The notes: generated by a model from the sequence alone, not told the origin. Positions 43,780 to 53,071 are shown, counted from the stretch's first letter. The stretch: 64,000 nt of DNA from JAQVCM01 sp040403095 (GCA_040403095.1 JBBALI010000020.1:1-64000); one strand, 5' to 3'. Translations and numbers: made by a program.

Positions 43780-44773
43780 ATTTCTAGGATCATTTTTGAT
43801 CGTTTTCGTCCTTTTTGGGATGATTAAACCTGACTCAAATTCTGCAACTTCAGTTTGGGGTTTTACAGGGCATAAAAGAATTAACCGAGTGGCAATTTTC
43901 ACCCTGCCGCCTGAAATGTTTGCGTTTTATAAAGAGCACATTGAATATTTGACTGAACATGCAGTTGATCCTGACAAACGTCGATATGCTGTAAAAGGCG
44001 AAGCTGAATGTCATTTTATTGATATTGATCACTATGCTTTCGGAGGGGCAAATCCTTTTGAAGTTGTGCCTAGAAATTGGTACAAAGCAGTCGAAAAATT
44101 TTCAGAAGATACTTTACACGCCTATGGAATTGTTCCCTGGCACATTCAGGTGATGAAATTGAGATTACAAAAAGCTTTTGAAGCGAAAAATGTAGATTTA
44201 ATTTTAAAATACTCAGCTGATATTGGGCATTACATTGGAGATGCGCATGTTCCGTTGCACACAACTGAAAACTACAACGGTCAGATGACTGGTCAAAAGG
44301 GAATTCACGGTTTATGGGAAAGTCGTTTGGTTGAAATCAACATGGAAGATTACGATTATTTCGTAGGAAAAGGGCAATACATTCCCAAACCACTTGATTT
44401 TACCTGGGATGCGGTTCAAATGTCAAACAATGCACTGGATTCGGTCTTGCGTTTTGAAAAAGAATTGACTACTCAATTTCCTTCGGACAAAAAATATTCC
44501 TATGAGCAAAGAGGTAATGTAACCATACAGACTTATTCGTATGAATTTTCTCAGGCTTATCATAAAATGCTCAATGGCATGGTTGAAAGAAGAATGAAGA
44601 AAGCGATTATTGCTGTCGGTTCATTTTGGTACACTGCTTGGGTCGATGCTGGACAACCAGATTTGTCAAAAATGCAAAATGTACCTCCTTCACCAGAATT
44701 ATTGAAGGAATTGGCTGAATTAGATGCACTTTATTCTAAAGGAATTCAACAAGGAAGAGATTGTGATCATTGA
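43751..44773 (+). CDS. secreted zinc-dependent phospholipase C / S1-P1-nuclease-fold protein
   Basis: The 340-residue protein has a hydrophobic signal anchor (about 9-25), then WGFTGHKRINRVAIFTLP as the N-terminal Trp/His zinc ligand region. DIGHYIGDAHVPLHTTENYNGQMTGQKGIHGLWESRL supplies the remaining His/Asp/Glu zinc ligands. This is the trinuclear-zinc fold shared by phospholipase C and S1/P1 nucleases, with the zinc-dependent phospholipase C label usual in Bacteroidota. The ATG at 43751 overlaps comB by 29 bp, hence translational coupling. The substrate is unproven. Confidence 0.85.
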   Translation: MENWFKYKIKFLGSFLIVFVLFGMIKPDSNSATSVWGFTGHKRINRVAIFTLPPEMFAFYKEHIEYLTEHAVDPDKRRYAVKGEAECHFIDIDHYAFGGANPFEVVPRNWYKAVEKFSEDTLHAYGIVPWHIQVMKLRLQKAFEAKNVDLILKYSADIGHYIGDAHVPLHTTENYNGQMTGQKGIHGLWESRLVEINMEDYDYFVGKGQYIPKPLDFTWDAVQMSNNALDSVLRFEKELTTQFPSDKKYSYEQRGNVTIQTYSYEFSQAYHKMLNGMVERRMKKAIIAVGSFWYTAWVDAGQPDLSKMQNVPPSPELLKELAELDALYSKGIQQGRDCDH

Positions 44774-45147
44774 TTAAATGATTTTGGACTTTTAAATAAA
44801 AACAGAATCAAGCCTGCAGAAATTCCTGTCACATTTGCGAAAAAGTCATTAATATCAAATGTGCGGTATGGTATGAAATAATGCATTGATTCACAGAAAG
44901 CTGCAAATAAAATTCCCAATCCATAATATATTAGAAAATTTATTTTTGATTTTTGAGCAATGTTTGTAATCCAAAAATATCCCATGAAAGGCAAGAACAT
45001 CGTAGCGTGCACATAATGGTCCTTTCTGATTCCAAAAATATATTCGTCCATTCCCAAATCAGCTGAAAATGGAAAAACGAGTAGTGTGATAACACTCGTC
45101 AAATAAAACACATACAAGTAGGTTATGATTTTTTTGTTTCTACTCAT
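44767..45147 (-). CDS. VanZ-like membrane protein
   Basis: The 126-residue protein has four membrane segments and the VanZ-like conserved end: DKYVHA-type start (KDHYVHATMFLPFMGYFW), then AFCESMHYFIPYRTFDINDFFANVTGISAGLILFLF. VanZ-like proteins are linked to glycopeptide tolerance or envelope stress, often without known function. It ends 7 bp inside the converging phospholipase gene and lies 3 bp after uvrB in the same direction. Confidence 0.85.
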   Translation of the reverse strand: MSRNKKIITYLYVFYLTSVITLLVFPFSADLGMDEYIFGIRKDHYVHATMFLPFMGYFWITNIAQKSKINFLIYYGLGILFAAFCESMHYFIPYRTFDINDFFANVTGISAGLILFLFKSPKSFNQ

Positions 45148-45149
45148 CT

Positions 45150-47171
45150 TTATTCTTTTCTCATTTTTTGAAGGGCAAACAATTCATCTCTCAATCTTGC
45201 TGCTTCAATAAAATCCAAATCTTTGGCCGCCTTTTCCATTGATTTTTTGGTGAATGCAATTGTTTTTTCGAGTTGTTCTTGAGTCAAATAAGCCACGCCA
45301 GGATCTGCAGCCATCATTAATTTTGAATCTGGATCTTCCTTCGGATGGCGATTTTCGTAATCTCCATCAGCAACAACTGTCGATTCCATGATTCGTTCTT
45401 TCGATTTATTCAAAGCAGTTGGCACCTGTCCATGTTCCTCGTTGTATGCAATTTGCATGGCACGCCTTCTAGCAGTTTCACTGATTGTTTTTTCCATCGA
45501 CATCGTGATTTTGTCAGCATACATGATTACCAAACCATTTACGTTTCGAGCAGCACGACCAACTGTTTGTACCAATGAACGCTCATCTCTCAAAAATCCT
45601 TCTTTGTCTGCATCTAAAATCGCAACGAGTGAAACTTCTGGTAAATCTAAACCTTCACGCAATAAGTTTACACCAATAAGTACATCAAAATCTCCCAAAC
45701 GCAATTGTCGTAAAATTTCAACGCGCTCAATCGTATCTACTTCACTGTGGATATAGCGGCAAGGAATTCCAATTTTGTCCAAGTATTTTTGTAATTCTTC
45801 CGCCATTCTTTTGGTCAAAGTTGTAACCAATGTTCGTTCGTCGCGCGTAATTCGCAATTGAATTTCTTCAATTAAATCGTCAATTTGATTCAAACTTGGG
45901 CGCACTTCAATATTTGGATCCAAAAGTCCAGTTGGTCGAATTAATTGTTCAACAACAACACCTTCAGATTTCTCTAATTCAAAAACTGCGGGTGTTGCTG
46001 AGACGTAAATCATTTGATTGGTTACTGATTCAAATTCTTCAAATTTTAATGGTCGATTGTCCATCGCAGCCTGAAGGCGAAAACCGTAATCTACCAAATT
46101 GATTTTACGCGCTCTATCTCCACCATACATCGCGCGAATTTGAGGCAAGGTAACGTGACTTTCGTCAACAACCATCAAGAAATCTTTCGGGAAATAATCA
46201 ATCAAACAGAAAGGTCGCGTTCCAGGTTCACGTTGGTCGAAATAGCGAGAATAATTTTCAATTCCAGAGCAATATCCCAATTCGCGCATCATTTCTAAAT
46301 CATAGGAAACACGTTCTTCTAGACGTTTTGCTTCAAAAATTTTTCCTTCACGTTTGAAATTTTCGACTTGTAAAACCATGTCTTCACCAATTTGATCAAT
46401 GGCTTTTCTGGTAGTTTCAGCACTTGATACGAAAATGTTAGCAGGATAAATATTGATTTCTTCGTAAGAATCAAGTTTGTGCATTGAAATAGGATCAACT
46501 GCGAAGATACCTTCAATATCATCTCCCCAAAATTCAAATCTAACGGCGTAATCTGCATAGGCCAAGTAAATGTCAATGGTGTCGCCTTTTACTCGGAATG
46601 TTCCTCGTTTAAAATCATCAACTGCACGTGAATAAAGGTTTTCAACCAATCGGAGCAGAAATTTATTGCGAGAAATTTTCTGCCCTTTGTGCATGTGCAA
46701 AATGCTTTTTTCAAATTCGTTTGGATTTCCAATACCGTATATACAAGAAACTGAAGAAACAACGATTACATCCGTTCGACCTGAAAGTAGAGACGAAGTA
46801 GCAGAAAGTCTTAGTTTTTCAAGTTCATCGTTGATCGCTAAATCTTTTTCGATGAAAGTATCTGTAACGGGCAAATATGCTTCTGGTTGATAATAATCGT
46901 AGTAAGAAACAAAATATTCAACTGCATTTTCAGGGAAAAACTGTTTGAATTCGCCGTATAATTGCGCTGCAAGTGTTTTATTGTGAGAAAGAATTAAAGT
47001 TGGTCTGTTGATTTGTTCAATCACATTGGCAACAGTAAACGTTTTTCCACTCCCAGTCACACCTAAAAGTGTTTGATGTTCAACGCCGTCAACTATTCCT
47101 TTTACCAATTGTTTGATTGCTTCTGGCTGATCTCCAGTCGGTGAAAAATCTGAAACTAATTGAAAATCCAT
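45150..47171 (-). CDS. uvrB: UvrABC excinuclease subunit B
   Basis: The ATG at 47171 gives 673 residues (MDFQLVSDFSPTGDQPEAI); a longer frame from a TTG was rejected because it lies in the promoter. Helicase motifs include TLLGVTGSGKTFTVANVI (Walker A), the beta-hairpin YYDYYQPEAYLP, DESHVTLPQ and QTVGRAARN. The C-terminal UVR motif (about 635-670) is KSMEKAAKDLDFIEAARLRDEL. It works with UvrA and UvrC in nucleotide excision repair. VanZ gene follows by 2 bp. Confidence 0.97.
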   Translation of the reverse strand: MDFQLVSDFSPTGDQPEAIKQLVKGIVDGVEHQTLLGVTGSGKTFTVANVIEQINRPTLILSHNKTLAAQLYGEFKQFFPENAVEYFVSYYDYYQPEAYLPVTDTFIEKDLAINDELEKLRLSATSSLLSGRTDVIVVSSVSCIYGIGNPNEFEKSILHMHKGQKISRNKFLLRLVENLYSRAVDDFKRGTFRVKGDTIDIYLAYADYAVRFEFWGDDIEGIFAVDPISMHKLDSYEEINIYPANIFVSSAETTRKAIDQIGEDMVLQVENFKREGKIFEAKRLEERVSYDLEMMRELGYCSGIENYSRYFDQREPGTRPFCLIDYFPKDFLMVVDESHVTLPQIRAMYGGDRARKINLVDYGFRLQAAMDNRPLKFEEFESVTNQMIYVSATPAVFELEKSEGVVVEQLIRPTGLLDPNIEVRPSLNQIDDLIEEIQLRITRDERTLVTTLTKRMAEELQKYLDKIGIPCRYIHSEVDTIERVEILRQLRLGDFDVLIGVNLLREGLDLPEVSLVAILDADKEGFLRDERSLVQTVGRAARNVNGLVIMYADKITMSMEKTISETARRRAMQIAYNEEHGQVPTALNKSKERIMESTVVADGDYENRHPKEDPDSKLMMAADPGVAYLTQEQLEKTIAFTKKSMEKAAKDLDFIEAARLRDELFALQKMRKE

Positions 47172-47186
47172 AATTGAAATTTTAAG

Positions 47187-47194
47187 CAAAAGTA
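47187..47194 (-). promoter_or_regulatory. -7 element (TACTTTTG) for uvrB
   Basis: The minus strand reads TACTTTTG, ending 15 nt before the uvrB ATG at 47171. No good -33 TTG is visible. Confidence 0.5.
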
Positions 47195-47274
47195 AGGATT
47201 TTCAATGTGATTTAAGAGAATATTGGGATAGAAATGAAATGAATAGAAAGATTAACCAATTCGGCCAAAAGGCT

Positions 47275-47282
47275 TATCTTTG
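47275..47282 (+). promoter_or_regulatory. -7 element (TATCTTTG) inside the nominal start of the DEAD-box frame
   Basis: TATCTTTGCA ends 19 nt before TTG 47302, the spacing seen before several ATG starts in this window. It lies downstream of the first in-frame ATG (47239), so it argues for the later TTG start. Confidence 0.5.
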
Positions 47283-47301
47283 CAACTTAAAACAACAGAT
47301 T

Positions 47302-48411
47302 TTGGCAACTTTCAAAGATTTAGGAATTTCAGAACAATTTATCAAGGCTTTAATTGAATTGAAAATCACCGAACCCAGTGAAATTCAAAAAAAAGCGATT
47401 CCATTTTTATTGAATAACAATTCTGATTTCATTGGTCAAGCACAAACGGGAACTGGGAAAACAGCAGCATTTGGTTTGCCAATTTTGGAGAAAGTTGATC
47501 CGAATGACAATAACATTCAAGCATTAATTTTAGCCCCTACGCGGGAATTGTGTCAACAGATTGCCAAGCAACTTTTTAAATTCACTAAATATTCTGAGAA
47601 GATTTTTGTGGAAGCAATTTACGGAGGTGAAAAAATTGAAATTCAGATGCGAAACTTGGCGAAACCGACGCAAATTGTTGTTGCTACCCCAGGAAGGTTA
47701 ATAGATTTGTTGGAAAGAAAAGCAATTGATTTGAGTTTTGTTCAAACTTTGGTTTTGGATGAAGCTGATGAAATGCTCAGTATGGGATTCAAGCAAGAAT
47801 TGGATTCCATATTGAAAATGATAAGTTTACAATGTTTCACTTGGTTATTTTCAGCAACCTTGCCAGAAGAACTGAAATTATTAGTTGAGAAATATTTGTC
47901 AGAAGACGCGCATAAAATTCAAGTTAATAAAAATGATGTTGTCAATAAATTAATTGAACATCAATATTTTGTGTCTGCACCAAATTTGAAATTTGAGTTT
48001 TTATTACAATTTTTGAAAACGCAACCCAAAATGAATGGGATTATTTTTTGCAGAACGAAAGCGCAGGTTCAAACTTTGACGAAACAATTGATTGCTAAAA
48101 ACATCGCTGCAGATGCATTGCATGGAGATTTAGAGCAAAGAGACAGAGATAAGGTAATGCGTGCTTTTAAGAATCACAAAGTTCAAATTTTGGTTGCTAC
48201 AGACATCTCAGCGAGAGGAATAGATGTAGATAATTTGGCTTATGTTGTTCATTATGTATTGCCTGATCAAATTGAATATTATACGCACAGGAGCGGAAGA
48301 ACCGCTAGGGCAGGGAAGAGAGGGATTTCAATTTGCTTTGTATCACCTGATGAAGTGCGAAAGGTCAAAGTGATTGAGCGAACCTTGAATTTAAATTTTC
48401 ATAAAATTTGA
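47302..48411 (+). CDS. DEAD-box RNA helicase
   Basis: A TTG start at 47302 gives 369 residues opening ATFKDLGISEQFIKALIELKITEPSEIQ, the usual N-terminus (Q motif) of bacterial DEAD-box proteins. The longer frame from ATG 47239 adds 21 residues unlike the family. Motifs are AQTGTGKTAAFGLP (I), PTRELCQQIA (Ia), VATPGRL (Ib), LDEADEML (DEAD), FSATLP (III), ARGIDVDNL (V) and HRSGRTARAG (VI). There is no long C-terminal tail, so it is a minimal core helicase. It acts on structured RNA, for example in ribosome assembly or cold adaptation. Confidence 0.93.
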   Translation: MATFKDLGISEQFIKALIELKITEPSEIQKKAIPFLLNNNSDFIGQAQTGTGKTAAFGLPILEKVDPNDNNIQALILAPTRELCQQIAKQLFKFTKYSEKIFVEAIYGGEKIEIQMRNLAKPTQIVVATPGRLIDLLERKAIDLSFVQTLVLDEADEMLSMGFKQELDSILKMISLQCFTWLFSATLPEELKLLVEKYLSEDAHKIQVNKNDVVNKLIEHQYFVSAPNLKFEFLLQFLKTQPKMNGIIFCRTKAQVQTLTKQLIAKNIAADALHGDLEQRDRDKVMRAFKNHKVQILVATDISARGIDVDNLAYVVHYVLPDQIEYYTHRSGRTARAGKRGISICFVSPDEVRKVKVIERTLNLNFHKI

Positions 48412-48413
48412 CA

Positions 48414-48446
48414 CAAAAAAAGCAGTCTGAAAAATCAAACTGCTTT
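48414..48446 (-). terminator. Rho-independent terminator between DEAD-box and 48466 genes
   Basis: AAAGCAGT (48419-48426) pairs with ACTGCTTT (48439-48446); three more pairs form inside after a C-A mismatch, leaving an AAAA loop. On the minus strand it is followed by TTTTTTT. It ends the minus-strand secreted-protein gene. Confidence 0.83.
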
Positions 48447-48465
48447 CGAAAATATTTAATGTAAA

Positions 48466-48900
48466 TTATTTTTCTGCTGGAACTACTTGAGCAGGTTTTT
48501 GCTCCATTTTTTTGAACTCATTGTTCTTAAATTTTGTCTCATGACGAGCATCACGTTGAATTTCAATCTCTTCGAATTTTTTCAATTGTTCAGGATTTAA
48601 AATCGCTTTGATCATGTCTTTTCTAGCATCATTGTTTCCTTGAATTGAAGCTTTTCTAGTTTCTTCTGACATATTTTTGTCTTTGCGAACAGCTTCGTTT
48701 TTTTGATCAATGGCAAGATTGATGTCGTAAACTTGTGTTTTTTGTTCTGGGTTAAGCAAAAGTTTTTCAGACATTTTCTCAGTTTGTGCAGTTGCTCTTT
48801 CTTCAGGAGTTTTCTTTTCTCCATTTTGATCTTGAGCAATAGAAACGTTAGCAAACAATGTCAATGTTAATGCTGCGAATGTTATTTTTAAACTTTTCAT
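48466..48900 (-). CDS. small periplasmic Spy/DUF4890-like protein
   Basis: The ATG at 48900 gives 144 residues with signal peptide MKSLKITFAALTLTLFANVSIAQ. The mature part is helical and charged, with LLLNPEQKTQVYDINLAIDQKN and ILNPEQLKKFEEIEIQRDA. This L-x-x-x-Q repeat resembles Spy/LTxxQ and DUF4890 proteins, which act as periplasmic chaperones or metal sensors in other bacteria. Function here is inferred. Confidence 0.6.
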   Translation of the reverse strand: MKSLKITFAALTLTLFANVSIAQDQNGEKKTPEERATAQTEKMSEKLLLNPEQKTQVYDINLAIDQKNEAVRKDKNMSEETRKASIQGNNDARKDMIKAILNPEQLKKFEEIEIQRDARHETKFKNNEFKKMEQKPAQVVPAEK

Positions 48901-49042
48901 GGTTTTAAATTTTACTATTAATATAATTTGAAAAGCCAAAAACCGTGCCTTTCTTAAATTAAAGGTACTTGATTTTTTTCAAAGTGCAATTGATCAGTGT
49001 TATTTTGACAAATTATTAACAATGAAAAGAAAAGAATTTCAA

Positions 49043-49684
49043 TTATTTTGTTCGCTCTAACATGGGAACAAAGCTAAAATCTCCGAAATTTTCAGTGCTA
49101 AATTCGTTTTCTGAAATTTTTGTAATTCGTTGCATTTCTTGCACACTTCCAGCTCCTAAGGGAATAACCAAGATTCCGCCTATTTTTAATTGTTCCTTCA
49201 AAGCTTCAGGAATAAATGGGGCACCGCAAGTGACTAAAATTTTATCAAAAGGAGCGTTAAAAGGACGTCCTTTGTAACCATCACCATAAAATAATTCAGG
49301 ATGAAATTTCAGATTTTTGATTATCGTATTTGATTTTATGAAAAGTTCTCTTTGTCTTTCGATGCTATATACTTTTGTCCCAAGTTGACAAAGAATACAA
49401 GTTTGAAATCCAGAGCCGGTGCCTATTTCTAAGACTTTTTCACCTCTTGTTAAATTGAGAAGGTCAGTTTGAAATGCAACAGTATATGGATGTGAGATAG
49501 TTTGGCCAGCACCTATTTGAAAAGCTTGGTTAGAATATGCTTGTTGTTCAAAAGCAAGATCCAAAAAAAAATGGCGAGGCACTTCATTGAAAGCATCTAA
49601 GATATTTTCGTCAGAAATACCTTTTTGGCGCAATTCATCAATGAGTTGTTTTCTTAAACCTTTGTGTTTGTAAGTGTCTTGCAT
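49043..49684 (-). CDS. pcm: protein-L-isoaspartate O-methyltransferase
   Basis: The 213-residue protein has the PCMT signatures IGAGQTISHPYTVAFQTDLL and VLEIGTGSGFQTCILCQLG (SAM-binding), plus YGDGYKGRPFNAPFDKILVTCGAPFIPEALKEQLKIGG. It methylates isoaspartyl residues in damaged proteins so they can be repaired. A -7 element (TAACTTTG) ends 4 nt before the ATG, predicting a leaderless mRNA. It is a single gene on the minus strand. Confidence 0.96.
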   Translation of the reverse strand: MQDTYKHKGLRKQLIDELRQKGISDENILDAFNEVPRHFFLDLAFEQQAYSNQAFQIGAGQTISHPYTVAFQTDLLNLTRGEKVLEIGTGSGFQTCILCQLGTKVYSIERQRELFIKSNTIIKNLKFHPELFYGDGYKGRPFNAPFDKILVTCGAPFIPEALKEQLKIGGILVIPLGAGSVQEMQRITKISENEFSTENFGDFSFVPMLERTK

Positions 49685-49688
49685 TTTA

Positions 49689-49696
49689 CAAAGTTA
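49689..49696 (-). promoter_or_regulatory. -7 element (TAACTTTG) abutting the pcm start
   Basis: The minus strand reads TAACTTTG with four bases to the ATG at 49684. A leaderless transcript is predicted. No -33 TTG at 19 bp was found. Confidence 0.5.
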
Positions 49697-49772
49697 GTGT
49701 CTTTAATTGTTTGATGGATTAATTTTTTCAAACAAGGGTTTGTGGATATTCTAAATGTCATTTGATTCCAAT

Positions 49773-49806
49773 AAAAAAAAGCACTGTTTATAACAAGTGC
49801 TTTTTT
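49773..49806 (-). terminator. Rho-independent terminator after lon
   Basis: AAAAAAGCACT (49775-49785) and AGTGCTTTTTT (49796-49806) form an 11-bp stem. On the minus strand it is followed by a T-run and begins 18 bp past the lon stop. Confidence 0.88.
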
Positions 49807-49824
49807 AATTATTATATCTATAAT

Positions 49825-52269
49825 CTATTTAATTTCAATTGCATCCATCACTTTTTCATTTGTAAGAGCGATGTCTAGGACTTCTTTCATGGTAGAAACA
49901 TAATGAAAAGTCAAACCTTCCAAATAGCTTGATTTGATTTCTTCTATGTCTTTTCTATTTTTTTCACACAAGATGATTTCTTTGATAGAAGCTCTCTTCG
50001 CGGCCAACACTTTTTCTTTGATTCCTCCTACAGGTAAAACATCACCTCTTAAGGTTATTTCACCTGTCATTGCAAGATTTTTTCTAATTTTTTTCTGACT
50101 AAAAAGTGAAGCCAAAGAGCTCAACATAGTGATTCCTGCGCTTGGTCCATCTTTTGGAGTTGCTCCTTCAGGAACGTGAATATGTACATTGTAGTTATCA
50201 AAAACAGATTGATCAAGGTTTAACCAATGGCTGTGAGATTTCAAAAATTCGAGTGCGATGATAGCAGATTCCTTCATTACATCACCCAAATTTCCAGTTA
50301 AAGTCAATTTTCCTTTTCCTTTGGTGATAGAAGATTCGATAAATAGAATATCTCCGCCAACACTTGTCCAAGCTAAACCAGTAACAACGCCTGCAACATC
50401 GTTATTTAAGTATTTTGTTTTTGCTCTTCCTGGACCTAAAATGTCGTTTAGATTTTCAATTTGAATTTTAGGATTACTAATTTCTTCCATGGCGATTAAT
50501 CTAGCAGTATTCCTCACCATTTTGGCGATTACTTTATCAAGGCCGCGAACACCAGATTCATTGGTATATTCTTCTACCACTTTTTCTAAAGTTTTTTTGT
50601 CGATGGAAAACTGTTTTTTAGTTATTCCGTGCGCTTCAAGTTGTTTTGGAATCAAGTGATTTTTGGCAATTTCTATTTTCTCTTCTATGGTATAGCCATT
50701 GACTTCAATAATTTCCATTCTATCTCTCAATGGACCTTGAATAGAAGAAAGAGAATTTGCAGTTGCAATGAACATCACTTTAGAAAGGTCGAATTCAGTT
50801 TCAATGTAATTATCGTAAAATTCTTTATTTTGTTCAGGATCCATGACCTCCAAAAGTGCTGAAGATGGATCTCCATGGTTACTTTTTCCAAGTTTATCTA
50901 TTTCATCCAATACAAAAACAGGATTCGCAGATTCAGCTTTTTTTAGATTTTGGATGATTCTCCCAGGCATTGCACCTATGTAAGTTTTTCTGTGCCCTCT
51001 GATTTCGGACTCATCATGCACTCCACCTAGTGACATGCGAACATATTTACGTCCAAGTGCATCAGCTATAGATTTTCCAAGAGAAGTTTTTCCAACTCCA
51101 GGAGGGCCATAAAAGCAGAGAATTGGAGATTTCATATCGCCCTTTAATTTCAAGACAGCCAAATATTCAAGGATTCTCTTTTTTACATCTTCCAAGCCAA
51201 AATGGTCTCTTTCAAGAATTTTTTCAGCTCTTTTTAAATCTAATTTATCAATTGTAAATTCATCCCAAGGCAAATCAAGGAGCATATCAAGGTAATTTAA
51301 CTGAACAGTATATTCAGCACCTTGAGGATTCATCCTTTGGAGTTTATTTAGTTCTTTATCAAAGATTTTAGAAACTTTTGCATTCCATTTTTTCTTTTTG
51401 GATCGTTTCAACATTTCTTGAACTTCATTTTCTTGAGGGTTGTCGCCTAATTCCTCTTGAATTGTTCTAATTTGTTGATTTAAAAAGTATTCTCTTTGCT
51501 GTTTGTCCATGTCTTTTCGGACTTTTGATTGAATTTGATTTCTCATTTCCAATACTTGAGCTTCGAGTGTAAGGTGTTCAAGAACCATATAAGTTCTTTT
51601 TTTCATGTCTAATTCCTCCAACATTTCTTGTTTTTTAGAAACATCGGCATTCATGTTAGAAGATATAAAATTGACTAAGAAAGTAGGACTATCGATATTT
51701 CCGATTGCAAATCCAGCTTCAGTTGGGATATTCGGACTATCTCTAATAATTTGCATGGCTTGTTCACGAATAGATTTGAACATCACTTCCATTTCGGAAG
51801 ATTTTTCATCAAATTTTTTCTCAGTTAGGTATTTAACTTTCGCCCTCATGTATGGCTCAGTTTGAATAGGCGTTGTTAACTTAAACCTTCTTTTTCCTTG
51901 GATAATGACGGTAGTGCTGCCATCAGGCATTTTAAGCATGCGAACAATTTGTGCGACAGTTCCAACAAGGTGTAAATCTTTAAATTCAGGTGATTCCTCA
52001 TCTTGATTGAGTTGCGAAACTACACCAATAATTTTATCACCTTTATTGGCATCTTGAATCAATTTTATTGATTTATCTCTCCCTACGGTAATTGGAATAA
52101 CGACACCTGGAAAAAGCACATTGTTTCTTAGCGGTAAAATCGGTAATTCAAGAGGATACTCAGCATTATTCATTATTGCCTCTTCCTCAGGAGTTATCAA
52201 TGGAATGAATTCTGCATCATCAATTTCACCTGTAAATTCAAAAAAGTCGTTGTCTGTATATTCGTTCAT
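49825..52269 (-). CDS. lon: ATP-dependent protease Lon
   Basis: ATG 52269 gives 814 residues. The N-terminal LON domain begins with LPILPLRNNVLFPGVVIPITV, followed by a coiled region. The AAA+ module has GPPGVGKTSLGKSIADALGR (Walker A) and FVLDEIDKLG (Walker B). The protease domain contains PKDGPSAGITM with the catalytic Ser and a Lys further on in GGIKEKVLAAKRA. It degrades misfolded and regulatory proteins in the cytoplasm. An upstream TTG (52293) is open but unlikely. Confidence 0.97.
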   Translation of the reverse strand: MNEYTDNDFFEFTGEIDDAEFIPLITPEEEAIMNNAEYPLELPILPLRNNVLFPGVVIPITVGRDKSIKLIQDANKGDKIIGVVSQLNQDEESPEFKDLHLVGTVAQIVRMLKMPDGSTTVIIQGKRRFKLTTPIQTEPYMRAKVKYLTEKKFDEKSSEMEVMFKSIREQAMQIIRDSPNIPTEAGFAIGNIDSPTFLVNFISSNMNADVSKKQEMLEELDMKKRTYMVLEHLTLEAQVLEMRNQIQSKVRKDMDKQQREYFLNQQIRTIQEELGDNPQENEVQEMLKRSKKKKWNAKVSKIFDKELNKLQRMNPQGAEYTVQLNYLDMLLDLPWDEFTIDKLDLKRAEKILERDHFGLEDVKKRILEYLAVLKLKGDMKSPILCFYGPPGVGKTSLGKSIADALGRKYVRMSLGGVHDESEIRGHRKTYIGAMPGRIIQNLKKAESANPVFVLDEIDKLGKSNHGDPSSALLEVMDPEQNKEFYDNYIETEFDLSKVMFIATANSLSSIQGPLRDRMEIIEVNGYTIEEKIEIAKNHLIPKQLEAHGITKKQFSIDKKTLEKVVEEYTNESGVRGLDKVIAKMVRNTARLIAMEEISNPKIQIENLNDILGPGRAKTKYLNNDVAGVVTGLAWTSVGGDILFIESSITKGKGKLTLTGNLGDVMKESAIIALEFLKSHSHWLNLDQSVFDNYNVHIHVPEGATPKDGPSAGITMLSSLASLFSQKKIRKNLAMTGEITLRGDVLPVGGIKEKVLAAKRASIKEIILCEKNRKDIEEIKSSYLEGLTFHYVSTMKEVLDIALTNEKVMDAIEIK

Positions 52270-52413
52270 TTTAGTATTTTCTATTTGTGTCAATATGTCA
52301 GTAAACTATTTAAATAATGAATTGATCATTTAAAATAGCTGATATTTTTTTATGAAATCAATAAAATTCAATGATTGTGCCATTGATAAAAATACGACTT
52401 ATTGTCACACGAA

Positions 52414-52890
52414 TCATCCAGCTTCGATCAATTCTTCTGTTTGCAAAGGTTTTATATATCTTACCCATCTTTTGTACATATATGGCGAAAGGTTGGATTG
52501 ATTTTTTTGCCTGGAGATAACAATTGTATCATTTCCAGTTTGGTACCATTTGAATTCAAATACTTCTAATTTGAAATCTTTTGTTTGGATCCCAAGGTTT
52601 ATTTTGTCTATACCAGTTATCACTCTAAAATCAAATTTCAATTCTTGTAATTTTAGTTTATTTATTTCAAATTGATTGCAATTTTCACCCAATAAACTAC
52701 AGAGGATGTTGTAGTTCTTTTTGAGGATGTTGATATTGTTTGTAATCGTGCTTTTGGCATTTTTTCTGACTTCGGAGTGATATTTATTTTTACATTGGAT
52801 GTCGCAGAATACTTTGTCTGAACGGCCGAATAATTTTTTGTCGCAAACGCAACAAAGTCTATCGGATTTTTTGAATTGCATGTTTTTCAT
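52414..52890 (-). CDS. zinc-ribbon-containing protein of unknown function
   Basis: The 158-residue protein has an N-terminal Cys set: C-C-V-C (DRLCCVCDKKLF) and then VFCDIQCKNKYH, a C-x2-C...C-x3-C ribbon like DUF2116-type zinc fingers. The remainder is a helical segment (STITNNINILKKNYNILCSLLG) and a beta-rich part ending ELIEAG. Similar proteins occur in many Bacteroidota without known function. It starts next to the gene-free stretch carrying three 41-bp repeats, on its upstream side, and could be a candidate binding protein for them. Confidence 0.65.
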   Translation of the reverse strand: MKNMQFKKSDRLCCVCDKKLFGRSDKVFCDIQCKNKYHSEVRKNAKSTITNNINILKKNYNILCSLLGENCNQFEINKLKLQELKFDFRVITGIDKINLGIQTKDFKLEVFEFKWYQTGNDTIVISRQKNQSNLSPYMYKRWVRYIKPLQTEELIEAG

Positions 52891-52969
52891 TTTGGTTTGT
52901 TAAAAGGGATTGGATATTAAAAGTAGTAAAGAAAAATGCATATATCCAAATTTTTATCAAAGAAAAAAG

Positions 52970-53010
52970 GTTTTTATCGGTTAGAAACTTTTAGTTCCTT
53001 GATTTTATTG
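52970..53010 (+). repeat. 41-bp dispersed element, copy C
   Basis: It begins GTTTTTATCGGTTAGAA, then ACTTTTAGTTCC, and ends TTGATTTTATTG, the same end as copy B. It is the first of three direct copies upstream of ribBA and keeps the element length exactly. Confidence 0.75.
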
Positions 53011-53071
53011 AAAAAGTTAAACCTTTTTTGATTTTAGCAACAAAAGCAAATTAATAGTTGAATCTCTAGTG

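Noticed and set aside
45388..45756. 122-residue plus-strand frame
   Set aside because: It is fully inside uvrB, whose motifs are continuous on the minus strand.
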